Below are positions 24,043-35,290 of a stretch of 64,000 nucleotides of DNA, piece by piece; within the stretch, counting starts at the first letter, position 1; every line of letters begins with the position of its first letter. The DNA is taken from positions 124,357,838 to 124,421,837 of the forward strand of contig CM057000.1 of assembly GCA_029891345.1 (NCBI GenBank), given 5' to 3'. The translations under genes and the position numbers were made by a program. Under the pieces are notes generated by a model. The model saw only the letters and a program-made list of their open reading frames with translations, ran no database searches and was not told the origin of the DNA. Source of the stretch: Dryococelus australis (Eukaryota > Arthropoda > Insecta > Phasmatodea > Phasmatidae).

Positions 24043-24716
24043 TACCTTCAATGCCCGTCTTTTCTACTGCAAGCAGCAAGTGTTCTGTAGTCTGCACGCA
24101 ACCAAGCACTCTGAACAAATCTTTTTCGCCCTGGCAAAGAACTGCTGTTGGCTATCTTCTCTGCGATCTCTATATGGTATTTACGGTAAACTAACCACTT
24201 TTTAAGACTCTTCCAGTAAGCATAAGACCAAAAAATATATATTCTATTATAGCCTGATACATTCATTTTGAGAGCTATAAAACTTCGTTGATTAGATACA
24301 TAGCAATTTCTATAATAACAGTTAGCGTAAGGATACAAATAAGCTGAAGGCAACTTCTAAGCACGGCCGCCTCCTCCATCTAAAAACAAATCCCGTAACC
24401 AAAAATAAATTATTTTATTTAAAAAAAAAAATGTAAAAATTAAAAAATTTTGGCCCACTACCTACTTACCCAGTAAGGCTTGCAAGGCCGCCTGCCTTCG
24501 ATGCTACATACAATGGATTGTCTCCAATCATCATGTAGGCGAAAAAAAAAATTATTGATCCTCTCTACAGAATGTGTGGCAATATTCATTCGCCAAAAAG
24601 ATGCAAGTATGCCGTCAATTGTTTATGGTAAACGGTATTTTTAGTAATTTTTTCAGCCATTGTTAGTAAAATGCAATGTCTGTACGTTGGCGATGTTGAA
24701 GTAAAACTTTTAAGAC

Positions 24717-24718
<2 letters not shown>

Positions 24719-24779
<61 letters not shown>
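24719..24779. repeat. (TA)n microsatellite
   Basis: About 61 bp of uninterrupted TA. Likely length-variable and self-complementary. Confidence 0.98.
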
Positions 24780-24784
<5 letters not shown>

Positions 24785-25145
24785 CCATCTGGTGAGCTTA
24801 ACCTACTTTTTTTATTGTTTCTTTCTAGAGAAAAATATAAATTTATATCTACCAAATAATAAAAAAAATGATGGATGTGTATAGTGTTTTAAAAATATGT
24901 CCTTCAAAATATAGCTTAAAAAAAGGGATAAACAAAAAATAATCAGCGGGGAAACTCTAGATACATGTCTAGCCTGGACCGAACACAAGCGTCAAAATAA
25001 TTATCTATTGTAATGAATGTAAGTGAACTTTCTTTATATTTCATATTAACCAACAGAATGGCTGTGTTTTCATGACTTGGTACGGTAGCACAGTTTTTGA
25101 ATCAGTTCTCTGCAGGGAAGATATTCGGACACTCGTGCCTTCGTG

Positions 25146-25187
25146 TACAGTATGTACACGATTGTATACAGTATGTACACGATTGTA
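25146..25187 (+). repeat. 21-bp tandem pair
   Basis: Two exact copies of TACAGTATGTACACGATTGTA, themselves partly palindromic (TGTACA). Confidence 0.95.
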
Positions 25188-25680
25188 TACACTAGGTATG
25201 AAACGAACTCGAGAATTCATACCCAAAGTACAGTTTTACCATAGCCAAGGATTTCACAATTTCGTGTTATATTAAAATGCACAAACATTGTTTCTTAATG
25301 AAGGGGATAAAGCTCATTTTATTTTGGCACATTTCGCAACGTAGTTTAAAAAAATCCACCACCAAGGATTTAATTATTTTCTTAAGTTATTTAAAATGCC
25401 TTTAAGTAAAATAGTTAAAAAATACCTACCGATATGTACGGACGAATAAGTTCATTTATTTTCTTTATAATGATTTTATGTCTGAACCTGACAGTGAGTA
25501 CATTCTTGTGATCATAATCATAGTGTATAAAGGACAAAAAATGAATATAGTGGGAAAAGAGCATTCCGTATTATGATGGCTCTGTTCGTGAGAGTGTAGT
25601 TGGGTGCTGAGCACTCGCGCATCGTAATCCACCTTCCTCGCAGAAGCATTACGCAGTCAAATGTAAGCAACATATACTTA

Positions 25681-26274
25681 GTGCTTTTAGAGTAAAATTT
25701 CGGACTGGACCGAACTCGGATTGGAATTAACTCGTAGCGAACTGGGAGTGAACTCATCTCGAAAGTAAGCGGTTAAGGCAAAGTTTCGAACGTGGACTAA
25801 GTGTAAACAAGACTGAATGCGGATTGAAATGGGATTGAAACACTCTAAAGGCGACTGGCAGAACTATAAAACAAACGAATTACGAAAGTCCAGTAAACGT
25901 AAAATATATTTTTCCAACATAACATAAAATAAGAATTCCACATATTTCTCCTACAAAATATTTCTCAGTTCCTTCATAGCCAACCATTTTTCGCTTCCTT
26001 TGAAGAAAAAAAAACACTTATTTTGCTAGTCTCATAATGATTCTAACCTCTTTTGGTGGCCTCTTATTCTTTGTTCCAATTTCAGTCCGATGAGTGTTTA
26101 AAGTAAACTTTTCAATCCGGATTCTACATCCCAGTCCACCTCGACAGCTACACTGGATTATCTCACTCCACTCCTAATTCAGTCCAGTCCGGATGTGTTT
26201 ATATTAAAATTTCAATCTGGATTCTTCAGTCCACTCCAGGTTCAATCCGGATTGAAATGTTACCGTAAACGCAC
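25681..26274. mobile_element. TIR element with iterated GGATTGAA-type motifs
   Basis: 594 bp. The left end GTGCTTTTAGAGTAAAATTT and the right end, reversed, GTGCGTTTACGGTAACATTT form imperfect inverted repeats. They are flanked by TTA on the left and TAA on the right, as for 3-bp TWA targets of PIF/Harbinger. Inside each end are repeated CGGACTGGAC, CGGATTGGAAT, GGGATTGAAA and, reversed, GGAGTGGACTGAA words, which look like multiple subterminal binding sites. No coding capacity. Confidence 0.65.
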
Positions 26275-27587
26275 TAATTATGTTCAGAGATAAATGCGGT
26301 GGTGCTGCTGTCTTGAGGAAGAAAATGAGATGCATTGTAATTGTTACCCGGAACATGCCAGCCTACCCCCCCCCCCCCCCCCAGCACCACGCCACAACAC
26401 GAACCCCTCTTGTTCCGGCTACACATCACTGCCATTGATAATAACCGCACAGAGCAACAAATGCCAAAACACACACGATCGTTAACAATTCACCCGGCGA
26501 ATTTTCCCCGTACATAATTCTCCAGCCTGGCTGGGCCCCTGTGAATGAATTTCCGTCTTTTGTTTCCGTATCTCCGTGGACGGTATACATCCAGTTGGAT
26601 TCTCGTAGCCCAAGGCTGGAGCAACGTAATTATGAATTACGATGTTGCTTGACTGATTCGAAGGTTATGTAGTAATTGCGATGTAAGCCTCCTGTACAAC
26701 AACAATGGTCGGAATTTCCCCTGGAAAAAATTAGTAAAATATAGGAAGACCAATTTCTGTCTTCAAAATCGCAGTTAAAACTCAGTCGCGGAGATAAATA
26801 TCAGTGCCATGCATATTGATCAAATATTTACTTCTTTTGTATTTATTAACTTCGCAAATACATTAAAAAAATATTACTTTAAGGTTTATGTTGCTTGCTC
26901 ATTAATTAAGACAAATTAACTTACTATATATATATAATTTGCAAGGGAGCGTTCCTTGAGGAATATTCATCCTTATTGGCAGAATATCATATCAGTAGAC
27001 AAACTACTACAGTGACAAAATTATTTTTTTGCTAAAATAAATTAAAAAATATAAACCGTAAAACAAAAAAAAAAGTTTCAATTAATGCAAAATTACAGCT
27101 TTTTACCCAGGACTCCAGAAACAATAATAATTGTAATATTTAAGATATTTATGCATACGTCATTTTTTAAAAGATAACTTTAAGACATGGATTCGATTAT
27201 ATGGTATGTTAATTGCGCGGATACAATTTCGTAATTATTTCATTCAATCCTAGACTTTTCTCTCATACGGCGGCTACCAGACCATCAATTATGATTAATT
27301 TCTAAAAAGAAGTGAATGTCTAATTGAAGAGAGCTGTTATTCATTAGACCTAGATTTTTAGAGCATGGACATACATATGTAGTCAAGCTGTTCTCTGAAA
27401 AATATCATACTGATAATTTTAGTCTGGTACAATTTCACCGCACTCCAAATGATGCTATTTACGGTGTATATATTTATAATGAAATCCTGGAAAAAAATTG
27501 ACTAAATAAACTAGATCTTTTCTCTACCTTCTTATCTCTTTACTCTTTATGTGTCTCTCTCTCCCTGTGGGAATAAAAATATAGGTA
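26275..27587. other. Unassigned AT-rich sequence
   Basis: No gene recognised. It contains a 17-base C run (26366-26382) and a short TATATATATA tract (26925-26935). Overall AT-rich after 26800. Confidence 0.3.
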
Positions 27588-27823
27588 TAGACTGTTCACT
27601 GTAAAGTGAGCACTTTTGACGCCCTAGTTACTTTTTCCTTTCGGCCTTTTTTTATCCTTTAACCAATTTTTAAAATACTTTTTTTCATGTAAATGATAAA
27701 CACAGTGTGTACATTCCACTGCACTCGGAAGTTAACGTCTTAGGTTACAATAAAATATATTTATTGACTATTGTTTCAAATGAGTGGGCTTCCAAAAGTG
27801 CTCACTTTACCGTGAATAGCCTC
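27588..27823 (+). mobile_element. Family A-type MITE with a different interior
   Basis: About 236 bp with the family ends TAGACTGTTCACTGTAAAG at the left and AAAAGTGCTCACTTTACCGT at the right. The interior (CTTTTTCCTTTCGGCC through AGTTAACGTCTTAGG) matches neither A nor B. It therefore represents a third subfamily that uses the same ends. Confidence 0.7.
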
Positions 27824-28194
27824 TAGGTGTTTGGTGAAGATGGGAATGGTGGGGCGCACACTTGTGTGTTTTTGTGTCTCTAATATATAACTATAATTTT
27901 TATCAATCGATGTTACCTAAATTTGTTATTAATTTGCTCTTTATGCTTTGAAAATGAACGAAAATGTAAAAACGAATTACTAAGTATTTCACGTTTCGCT
28001 GTTTAAAGATTTCTTGAACAAATAAATCTGTGACTTCCAGAACACTTGTAAAATATTTTAGTGCACGGCTATAATGAAGTGTGGCAATCAGCAAACAGGA
28101 TGAATGGCTAATCTCGTCGTAGTCGCCAAGTCATAAACTGGAACAAAATTTTTAAACACTTGCGAAGTCGATTTTCATTTGGGAATTTCTATGA
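27824..28194. other. Unassigned sequence
   Basis: No gene or repeat identified; AT-rich. Confidence 0.25.
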
Positions 28195-29053
28195 AAAATT
28201 TGTTGATTCGTGGTTTCTTCACACTTGGAATAAAGCTTTGAAAAAATCACTCCTTGTATGATGTATTCGGATGTTTCCTATATACACCGCGTATCACAAG
28301 CGTTTTATACTTCTGTTTACATGAAAGTATAGGCTGTTCACGGCAAAATGAGCACTCTCGAAAGCCCTGCTTAAGATCTACTTGTATGCACGTTGTATAT
28401 TCATCCGCCTTATGTAAAATTAACATTGCCACGGGCCTCGCCACTTTATTCATGCGTCGGTCTACTGAAATAGTGAAATTATTAGGAAAGGAGATATTTT
28501 ACCAATTTGGTCATTTCTACTGTTCGATGCTTTAAAAAAAACTACAGGAAGCGAAGAAAATAATTTAAGTTATCACAAATGGTTACCTAACACTTTTTTA
28601 TCGACGTTATTATATGGAACCACACTCACACCACCGTTACCAACATTACTGGGTGCATGTCACTCAGTGCGCACGATAAAATATGTGCAGGTAGGAGCAA
28701 CGCCTTTCTCCTAAGGTTTATTTTAAAAGTGCTCACTTTATCGTGAACAACCTTTATCATATTTTGTTTAAAGTGAATTTTTACGCATATTATATTTATA
28801 AATTATACTATTTCATTCATAATAAACATTAATAAATCTTGAGGGTAAATACGAGTGTTGGTATTGGTTAGTAACTAATAGTTCTTATGCAAAAGATCAT
28901 TGAAGTGAGTGCGCACGAATGCTGAGCGTTTTTTTATTTGGTGTAATTTTCTAGACTTAGTTCAGCTTTGTTTGCAAGAGGCGGAGGGATAGTTTGAAAG
29001 CAGAACTTTAGCAGGGCTGCATAAAAGTTGGAAGTAACGATAAATTGACTACA
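28195..29053 (+). mobile_element. MITE family B, copy 2, split by a family A MITE
   Basis: Left part 28195-28327 with TTCGGATGTTTCC and TATCACAAGCGTTTTATACT; right part from 28757 with AATTATACTATTTCATTCAT, GGCGGAGGGATAG and TTTAGCAGGGCTGC, ending near GACTACA. A complete reverse-oriented family A copy (28330-28754) sits between the parts. The A copy is therefore the later insertion. Confidence 0.7.
28330..28754 (-). mobile_element. MITE family A, copy 5, nested in family B
   Basis: 425 bp, from TAGGCTGTTCACGGCAAAAT to TTATCGTGAACAACCTT with TA at both edges. It interrupts a family B copy at a point where B1 and B5 are continuous. Confidence 0.85.
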
Positions 29054-29091
29054 TACGAAATTATCTGAAATCTAAAATTTGTTTTCGGTTA

Positions 29092-29513
29092 AAGGCTGTT
29101 CACATCAAAGTGAGCATTTTTTGAAGTCAGCTTTAGAAAAAGTCACTATCCCTACCTACATATATTTTAACGCGATAACTGAGTGACATGCGCCCGGTAA
29201 ATTTGGTAACGATGACTGGAAAGTAGTACCATATTTTAACTTGGAATAAAAATGTACCAGGTAACCATTTGTGATAATTTAAATTATTTCCTTCGCTTTC
29301 TGTATTTTTAATGCATCGAACTGTAAAAATCGGCGGATTTTCAAAACATTTTCTTTTGTAGTAATTTCACAGTTGCAGTAGACCGACGCATGAATAAAGT
29401 GATGAGGTCCACTGCAATGTTAATTTTTCATAAGGTGGAAGAATACACAATGTGCATACAAGTAGATATTAAGCAGAGATTTCAAAAGTGCTCATTTCAT
29501 CATGAACAGCATA
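29092..29513 (+). mobile_element. MITE family A, copy 6
   Basis: 422 bp, AAGGCTGTTCACATCAAAG to CATGAACAGCATA, with TA on both sides. It lies 40 bp after the end of the split family B copy. Confidence 0.85.
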
Positions 29514-29880
29514 TAACAGATTTCCATCAAACTTGACATTATACCCGGGAGTTTCAAACATATGCTTATAAACGTAATGGTTCCGTAGAGGGCGTGTGTA
29601 GATGGAATATGTTGCAACGAAGAAATGAAATGAAAACCCACACGTGGTTCCCGCCTGAGGGCGAGTCAAGTGTGCATGAGAGGAGGGACACGCCTGCAGC
29701 CTTCCCGGAGAATGGATGAAGCGAGACGAGGTAGGGGTGGAGACGCAGCGGAATGAAGGCGGGAGAGGGGACAGGAGAGCACCGAGGAAAGCCCCCACGC
29801 TACAGCAAGTTCCAGGCCACACTCCCTACGTTTTAGCTCCCCTCCGACATCTTTCCGGCCTACCCGGCGGCCAGCGGGTC
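29514..29880. other. Unassigned sequence
   Basis: No domain found. Minus-strand frames of 117 and 91 codons overlap here and are low-complexity proline- and serine-rich, so most likely chance. Confidence 0.25.
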
Positions 29881-29883
29881 TAA

Positions 29884-30731
29884 AGCCGATATTACACGAT
29901 ACCTGCAGCCGTACTTGGTTCTTGTACAAGCCCTGGTGCACGAGCCGGTATACCAGCCGCTATATGAGCCGCCATGGAAGATTCATATTACACGGCAGCA
30001 GTTCGCGTACTAGCATTTGGCACCCTCGGTGGGCGCACAGTGTGTGGTTTGTAGTAAATAAAAATCGTACGACAGTTATTTTTAATCGTGACGAAAAGTA
30101 TTAACCGTTTGCAAAATGTAACTTTTTCTTTACGTGCCAAGTTATTATCCGCATGTAATATTTTATGAGAAAAAAAAACTCCTTGGACGGAATTTAGAAC
30201 TTACGCCCAAATTTAAAACTGTATCATGAGCGCCGTAATTAAACCACTGTACTATCAGGTCTCACAGTAGCTTGGTTACATTAAATACAGGTATCCTTTT
30301 AAAATAATGTTTTTGTAGTGTGGGGAGAATTTTAAGTATTTATCATGGTTTTAAACAGTAACTATAAATTGTCATCGCCAATATTATTCACCTTTGAAGA
30401 ATTTTAAATCTTTTTCAAAGAGTTTCCACCTTACGAATGTATAATCACGATGGAGCCGCCCTATTTGGTTTCTTCATCAACTGACAACTCGTTTCATGTA
30501 GTAGCACGGGGAGCACCCTACTCTCTGAAACTGTGAAGTGATTGGCCAGGTACGAAAGCCGGCGTGGAACCTGCCACGAAAAATTAGACGTGTCCTATTA
30601 CCAAACCTGTTATGAAATCTGTCCGTAGATGGCTGCAAATACCATGACGGGTGCCACGCTAGCCGGTAAACGGCCACTATGGCGGACCTTGCACAATCTT
30701 TTGCGGAATCTGGCATCGTGTAATATGGCCT
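29884..30731 (+). mobile_element. Harbinger-like TIR element, copy 1
   Basis: 848 bp. Ends are AGCCGATATTACACGATACC at the left and, reversed, AGGCCATATTACACGATGCC at the right, flanked by TAA on both sides. A 3-bp TWA-type target and inverted ends fit PIF/Harbinger. There is no transposase, so it is non-autonomous. Copy 2 (35341-36360) is inverted relative to this one. The central part is AT-rich and the outer 150-250 bp are GC-richer, as in subterminal regions. Confidence 0.75.
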
Positions 30732-30734
30732 TAA

Positions 30735-31609
30735 CCGGCGACTTCACAAGTGGGAGGCCAAAAACTAACCATCGGAGCCAACAATGGGTCCTGCAATGCA
30801 TAGCTAATAGTTAGATAATACTTCGTAAGACAATATGGCCAATGGCAAGTCACAGGGACAGGCAGGCAACACATGCATATTGTCCCATTAACTACGCTAT
30901 GCATACTGTTGCGCGCTATACAGGATGTTTCAAATATAAACAGGGACCGCACCACGGACAGTTGTGAGATGGGGAACGTGTGGTTTGCGAAGCTAGCGAA
31001 GGGAAATATGGACGTGAACATGCCGAACACGAAGTCAGCTAGGTGTCATGGGTGGTAATTTATTGACAGTAAATGTTCACACATTTACAGATTGTACTGT
31101 AGAAGATAATTCCAACAGCAGGCCAGAGCTAATGTATTAGTTTGTACCTCTTAACAGTTGCTCAAAGTGACGGCTGCTAAAGATTCTGCCGCGCCCGTTC
31201 AAATATCCCATGCGTGTAGGATATCTAATCACGTGAAGTTCAAATGCTGGCAATAAAGTCCATGTCTGTGTTTACTGAGGTCTAATACACGAATGATTTC
31301 AGATATCCTCATAGGAAATAATCAAGTTGATATAGGTTCGGTGACCTCGCTGGCCTTGGAATGGGGCCTTTACAAAATAAACGGGTTTAAATTGTATAAC
31401 ATGTAGGCCAACTGACATTAGTAATCGTAAGTAGTCATAAAATGTTCAAATATGGAAGTGAAAATCTTATTGGCCGATAAACAAGAACGTCAGGTTTTGT
31501 AGTGTCTTTTGTAGCACGGGATATTTTTACGGCAATTATTATGAGTATAGATATAGTTGTCGAGATAAATACGATTATTGTAATGGTTACTTAGATTATA
31601 GCACGCACC
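30735..31609. other. Unassigned sequence
   Basis: No gene assigned. A stretch at about 30915-31000 (TACAGGATGTTTCAAATATA and on) has the look of a dispersed repeat known from insects, but I cannot name the family. AT-rich beyond 31200. Confidence 0.3.
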
Positions 31610-31611
31610 TT

Positions 31612-31697
31612 GCATGTGGCGGAAGGATACAAAGTGAAGAGAAAAGTAGATTGTAAGCAAGGTTTCTAAAAGTGTTCAATTAACCTTGAACAGTCTA
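31612..31697 (+). mobile_element. MITE family A, right-end fragment
   Basis: GTGGCGGAAGGATACAAAG, then GTAGATTGTAAGCAAGG and CCTTGAACAGTCTA, match the last 85 bp of family A. The rest of that copy is missing. It abuts the next element directly. Confidence 0.6.
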
Positions 31698-32560
31698 GTC
31701 TATTCGCAGTCTCTTAACATTTTTGGAATCAAACCTTTGAAATATCATTCCACATATACCACGTGTTTTGTTGTTTCCTAAATATTTATGTTAATATAAA
31801 AAAAAATCCTTTCGGTTAAATTAAACTTTTACTGATATTTTACGAGCGACTCGTTCGGGTGCGATTTACAAATATGGCGTTGTATACCTTTACAGCAAGT
31901 ATGTACACTAAATGCTTAAGGTAACTACCATAGGATAAATACTGTGTTGTTCACGAAGTCTTCGTAAGTGAACCCCTAAAAGACAAAAATGTTTGCTGTG
32001 GGCCATCCTTAAAAGATAAACATATGCTTTCGCGTACTTTTTTGTAGACCTTTTTGAGATCTACAATTCTGTAGTAGGCTACATTAATTTGGTGTATCTT
32101 TTATAATTTAGCCAGCGTAAGCAATGTAAGTGCCCGACAAGCGGCTTTATCCGACTCGATTATAAAAGTCGACATTTCTCAACTATCCTTAAATTAAATA
32201 GACTACTAGTATTTTATATACATGAACCTCTCTCAAAAAATTCTCTAAATGATGGTGAAAACATCATCGAAAATCCATCAAGTAGTTTAGAAGCCTTAGC
32301 CGAATACAGTGACACAGGCGGCCGGGCGAATTTGTTTTTTACTATGTATAGATATTAATAAATTCAAAGGGGAAATATGTGCATTAGAAATGCCTGGTAA
32401 GGAATAATTATTGTGCAAAGTATTACAAAACCGAGACCGCATGCATGTGGTGCATTGTCGCTTTTGGTTTAATTTTCTAGACGTAGATAAGCTTTGTTTA
32501 CACGAGGTGGAGAGATAGCCCGAAGACAGAACTTTAGCACGGCTTCAGAATGGAATGTAT
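31698..32560 (+). mobile_element. MITE family B, copy 3, split by a LINE 3' end
   Basis: Left part 31698-31839 (TTGGAATCAAACC, TTGTTTCCTAAATAT), right part from 32351 (AAATGCCTGGTAAGG, CGAGGTGGAGAGATAG, ACTTTAGCACGGCTTCAG). A 511-bp insertion lies between, with GATATT on both sides. The right end merges into the next family A copy. Confidence 0.6.
31840..32350 (+). mobile_element. RTE-like LINE 3' end (truncated)
   Basis: 511 bp flanked by 6-bp direct repeats GATATT (31834-31839 and 32351-32356) inside a MITE that is continuous in other copies. The last 130 bp, with AATGATGGTGAAAACATC, CAAGTAGTTTAGAAGCC and a TTTTTTACTATGTATA end, have the wording of 3' ends of RTE-type LINEs in insects, from memory. 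There is no poly-A, which also fits RTE. No coding part remains. Confidence 0.5.
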
Positions 32561-32561
32561 A

Positions 32562-33316
32562 AGTTGTCCAAGGTGAACCGAGCACTTTTGAAATCACCCT
32601 TTGAAAAGTTTCACTGCCTTCACCTGCACATATTTCAACGGGTACGGTGACTCGCATCCCCCCGTGAAGTTGGCAACGACGGAGAGAAAGTGGTCCCGTG
32701 ACTCAATGCTGAGTTAAAAATGTTATGTAAACCTTTTGCTTTGTGTTTTCTTAGTGTATGCAAGTGTACGAATGAGCAAATTTGGGAAATATTTACTTTT
32801 GTAATATTTTTCACAGTTCCACTTGACTAGCACGCCTATTTTAAAATCGCGACCTGGCCTATTGCAATTTTATTTTTACGCACAGTGGAAGAATACAAAA
32901 TGTGCCTACAAGGTGATATTAAGGGGATCGCCAACTGGCTGGCAGCTACGAAATTTAAGAAATTTCGCCACAGTGTGTTAATTTTAATGATAGGCGTTTC
33001 AAACAAAATATATTCTTCACGAATTTTTAGGAGAAGATTGCTACGAGCGTGTATTTTCAATAAAGATAGGCAGTATGAACTTTTTTATAACACAAATTTT
33101 AAGAATTCGTTGCAACCAGGCTACATATGCTATGTAAACCTCTCCGCTGTAGGGAACTACTCCTCAAAAATTCGTGAACACATTTTGTTTGAAACTCATA
33201 TCATATAATTAACACACTGAGGCGATATTTCCTTAACATGGGATTTCCTATTTAAATTTCGCAGCTGTCAGCCAGCATCAGGGCTTTTAAAAGTGCTCAG
33301 TTTATCGTGAACAGCT
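32562..33316 (+). mobile_element. MITE family A, copy with a nested foldback element
   Basis: The left part (32562-32923) contains GAGCACTTTTGAAATCACC, TTTCAACGGGTAC and GTGGAAGAATACAAAATG. The right part (from about 33279) is AGGGCTTTTAAAAGTGCTC to GAACAGCTA. About 355 bp of unrelated DNA separates them. Its right end is followed after two bases by the next family A copy. Confidence 0.7.
32924..33278. mobile_element. Foldback MITE with about 100-bp inverted arms
   Basis: The left arm (about 32935-33030: CTGGCTGGCAGCTACGAAAT, CACAGTGTGTTAATT, GTTTCAAACAAAATATATTC) matches the reverse complement of the right arm (about 33160-33275). A loop of about 130 bp remains. It is absent from other family A copies at this position, so it is a nested insertion. 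Target duplication not resolved. Confidence 0.65.
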
Positions 33317-33320
33317 AGTA

Positions 33321-33742
33321 AAGGCTGTACACAATAAAGTGAGCACTTCTGAAATCAACCTTAGAAAAAAGTTACTGCCCTACATGCATATGTTTTAACG
33401 GGCACACTGAGTGACTTTAGTCTAGTAAAGTTTGTCATGACGGAGGGAAAAGTAGTTCCATATATCAAAGTCGAACAAAAAGTGTTAGGTGAACATTTGT
33501 GATGACTTAAATTATTTCTCTCGCTTTCTGTATTTCGTAATGCATTGGAGTGTAGAAATGAGCGGATTTAAACAGTATTTACTTTTCTAATAATTTCACC
33601 ATTTCACTTGACCGACGCATGGATAAAGTAATGAGGCCCATGGCAAAGTTAATGTTACATAAGACGGAAGAACACACGCCGTGCATGCAAGTAGATCTTA
33701 AGCAGGACTTTCAGAAGTGCTCATTTCACCGTGAACAGCCTG
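33321..33742 (+). mobile_element. MITE family A, copy 7
   Basis: 422 bp, AAGGCTGTACACAATAAAG to ACCGTGAACAGCCTG, with TA at both edges. It is the last in a head-to-tail chain of family A/B elements starting at 31612. Confidence 0.85.
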
Positions 33743-33744
33743 TA

Positions 33745-34166
33745 CCGGTAGAGCAGGAGAACGTAGCGTGTACTCACCGGAGCATGTTCGTCGCGGGTCT
33801 GGGCTTGAGAGAGTATCGGGCGTTATTTGGACCTGCAGGTTATATGCGTGTGTTATCGGCAGATGTGGGTACCACGACCCACATCCTCCCCCCTCCCCCC
33901 CCCCTGCTACACCATCCTCTCCGGGTTCCTAACACAACAGACAACACTTTGCCCAAATTGCACCGCCTTCTCTTCCTCTACATATCTCTCTCGCGATGTC
34001 GCAGGGCCAGCACTTTCCATCGCGTGTTCCCTACCCGCCACTACTTCCGCTGGTCACATGTGCAGATAAGCGCCTCATGTGTACACCGCCAGGACATTAC
34101 GCTTGCTCCCCCCCCCCCTTTTTTCCCCTCCAGAAAGGAAAGCCCTGTGTGACACCGCCATTTTGT
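33745..34166. other. Unassigned sequence
   Basis: A 177-codon frame passes from the MITE through this stretch (33619-34152). It is proline- and serine-rich with C runs (33895-33904, 34108-34118) and shows no domain, so it is probably not a gene. Confidence 0.3.
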
Positions 34167-34424
34167 GGGGCCGCGGTGGCTGAGCGGTTCGACAGCTCGC
34201 CTCCCACCGAGGCGAACCGGATTCAATTCCCCGGCCGAGTCCCACCCGGATTTTCGCAAGTGGGAATCGTGCCGGACGATGCCGCTGGTCAGCGGGTTTC
34301 CTCGGGTATCACCCCGTTTCCCCCGCCATTGCATTCCGGGGCTGCTCCATCCTAGCCCCGTTTCACCCTCATCGGCTCTCAAGACTTCGTTAGGAGCCGC
34401 CCAAATCTCTCAACTCAACTTAAC
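34167..34424 (+). mobile_element. tRNA-derived SINE, full length
   Basis: Head GGGGCCGCGGTGGCTGAGCG (A box), B-box region ATTCAATTCCCCGG, body GGATTTTCGCAAGTGGGAAT, then CATTGCATTCCGGGGCTGCT, and a 3' end CCAAATCTCTCAACTCAACT. Flanking CCGCCATTT (about 34156) and CCACCATTT (34425) look like its target duplication with one change. The best copy in the window for defining the family. Confidence 0.88.
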
Positions 34425-34496
34425 CACCATTTCGCCTTGTGCATGTACGCGCGTGTGTGTCATAACAACTTCAGCGTTAATACGTCATTAAGAGGG

Positions 34497-34720
34497 CTGT
34501 GTACCGAAACATTTTCTGTGAAATCGCTTTTTGCGCGAATACACGTATCTCGGTAAATATATGTTCTGCAAATACGAATTTTTGCTGGAAAAGGTAAAAA
34601 AAAAACATTCATCTATGCCTCTATGCTTTTACTGTTAACATGTTAAATATATTCATGGAGAGAAAAATTCGCGAAAATGGTTCAATGTCGCCTTTTTAAT
34701 TCTTGCTTCTAGTTTATCTG
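34497..34720 (+). repeat. Dispersed repeat H, copy 1
   Basis: CATTTTCTGTGAAATCGC, ACGTATCTCGGTAAAT, TATGTTCTGCAAATACGAA and AAAATGGTTCAATGTCGCC match 50078-50275 in order. Non-coding; family unknown. Confidence 0.6.
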
Positions 34721-35099
34721 TAGGCTTTCATCGCGTGTAATGTTACAGATCTGAATTGCGCAGTACAGCATCACGCCTTGAGCGCCGGAGCGATTAGGCT
34801 CAAGGCATGCGTGTTAGTGTCGCCCGTATCATTCCTTCACTACTTGACTTTAAACGTGCAGCTACATACTTCTCAAGAGGCCTGCATAGTTGTGGGACTC
34901 ATTTTAAGCGGCTGTGTGTATTCTAATTAAGCAAACATTGGAACATTTGCATGCAAATATTATTCCGGGAGAGAAGTTAAAGCCGACATTACATTGCGAA
35001 TTAAAAAATTTAATTATTGAAATATGAATGAGGTCGCAGAACAGTGTCGAATTCAGCAAAACCGCTGTATGTGAAGATCTTGCTTACGATGTTGGTTCT
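34721..35099. other. Unassigned sequence
   Basis: No gene. It may belong to repeat H or repeat G, whose outer limits I cannot set. Confidence 0.25.
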
Positions 35100-35290
35100 T
35101 CTGTAGAATAGTATTTTAAACTATAGCGACGACGCTGTATATTTTCTGAACAGATTGCTGTATTAAATTTCTGTAGTAACCGCTTAAAATTCTGAGGAAA
35201 CAGAATACACGCGGAGCTTGTTTATACTGTTTTCTATCGCCGTTTCAATGCTTCCTTATCGCTGGGTATAATCCGAGGCGTTGGACATTT
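35100..35290 (+). repeat. Dispersed repeat G, copy 2
   Basis: CTGTAGAATAG, TATTTTCTGAACAGA, TTCTGAGGAAACAGAA and GGAGCTTGTT match the two parts of copy 1 (21140-21610). Here the two parts are continuous, so the extra DNA in copy 1 was probably inserted. Confidence 0.5.

Larger units (their letters stand above)
24043..25677. other. Unassigned AT-rich sequence
   Basis: No gene found. It contains a (TA)n tract and a 21-bp tandem pair, listed separately, and A/T runs at 24420-24450 and 24540-24550. The 101-codon minus frame at 24048-24353 has no domain. Confidence 0.3.

Noticed and set aside
24719-24779. Protein made of Ile-Tyr repeats
   Set aside because: Translation of the TA microsatellite.
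33619-34152. 177-codon plus-strand frame
   Set aside because: It begins inside a MITE and continues through C-rich low-complexity DNA; no domain.
33996-34382. Overlapping frames of 108-119 codons on both strands
   Set aside because: They are translations of the SINE and its flanks. Similar frames occur at every SINE copy.
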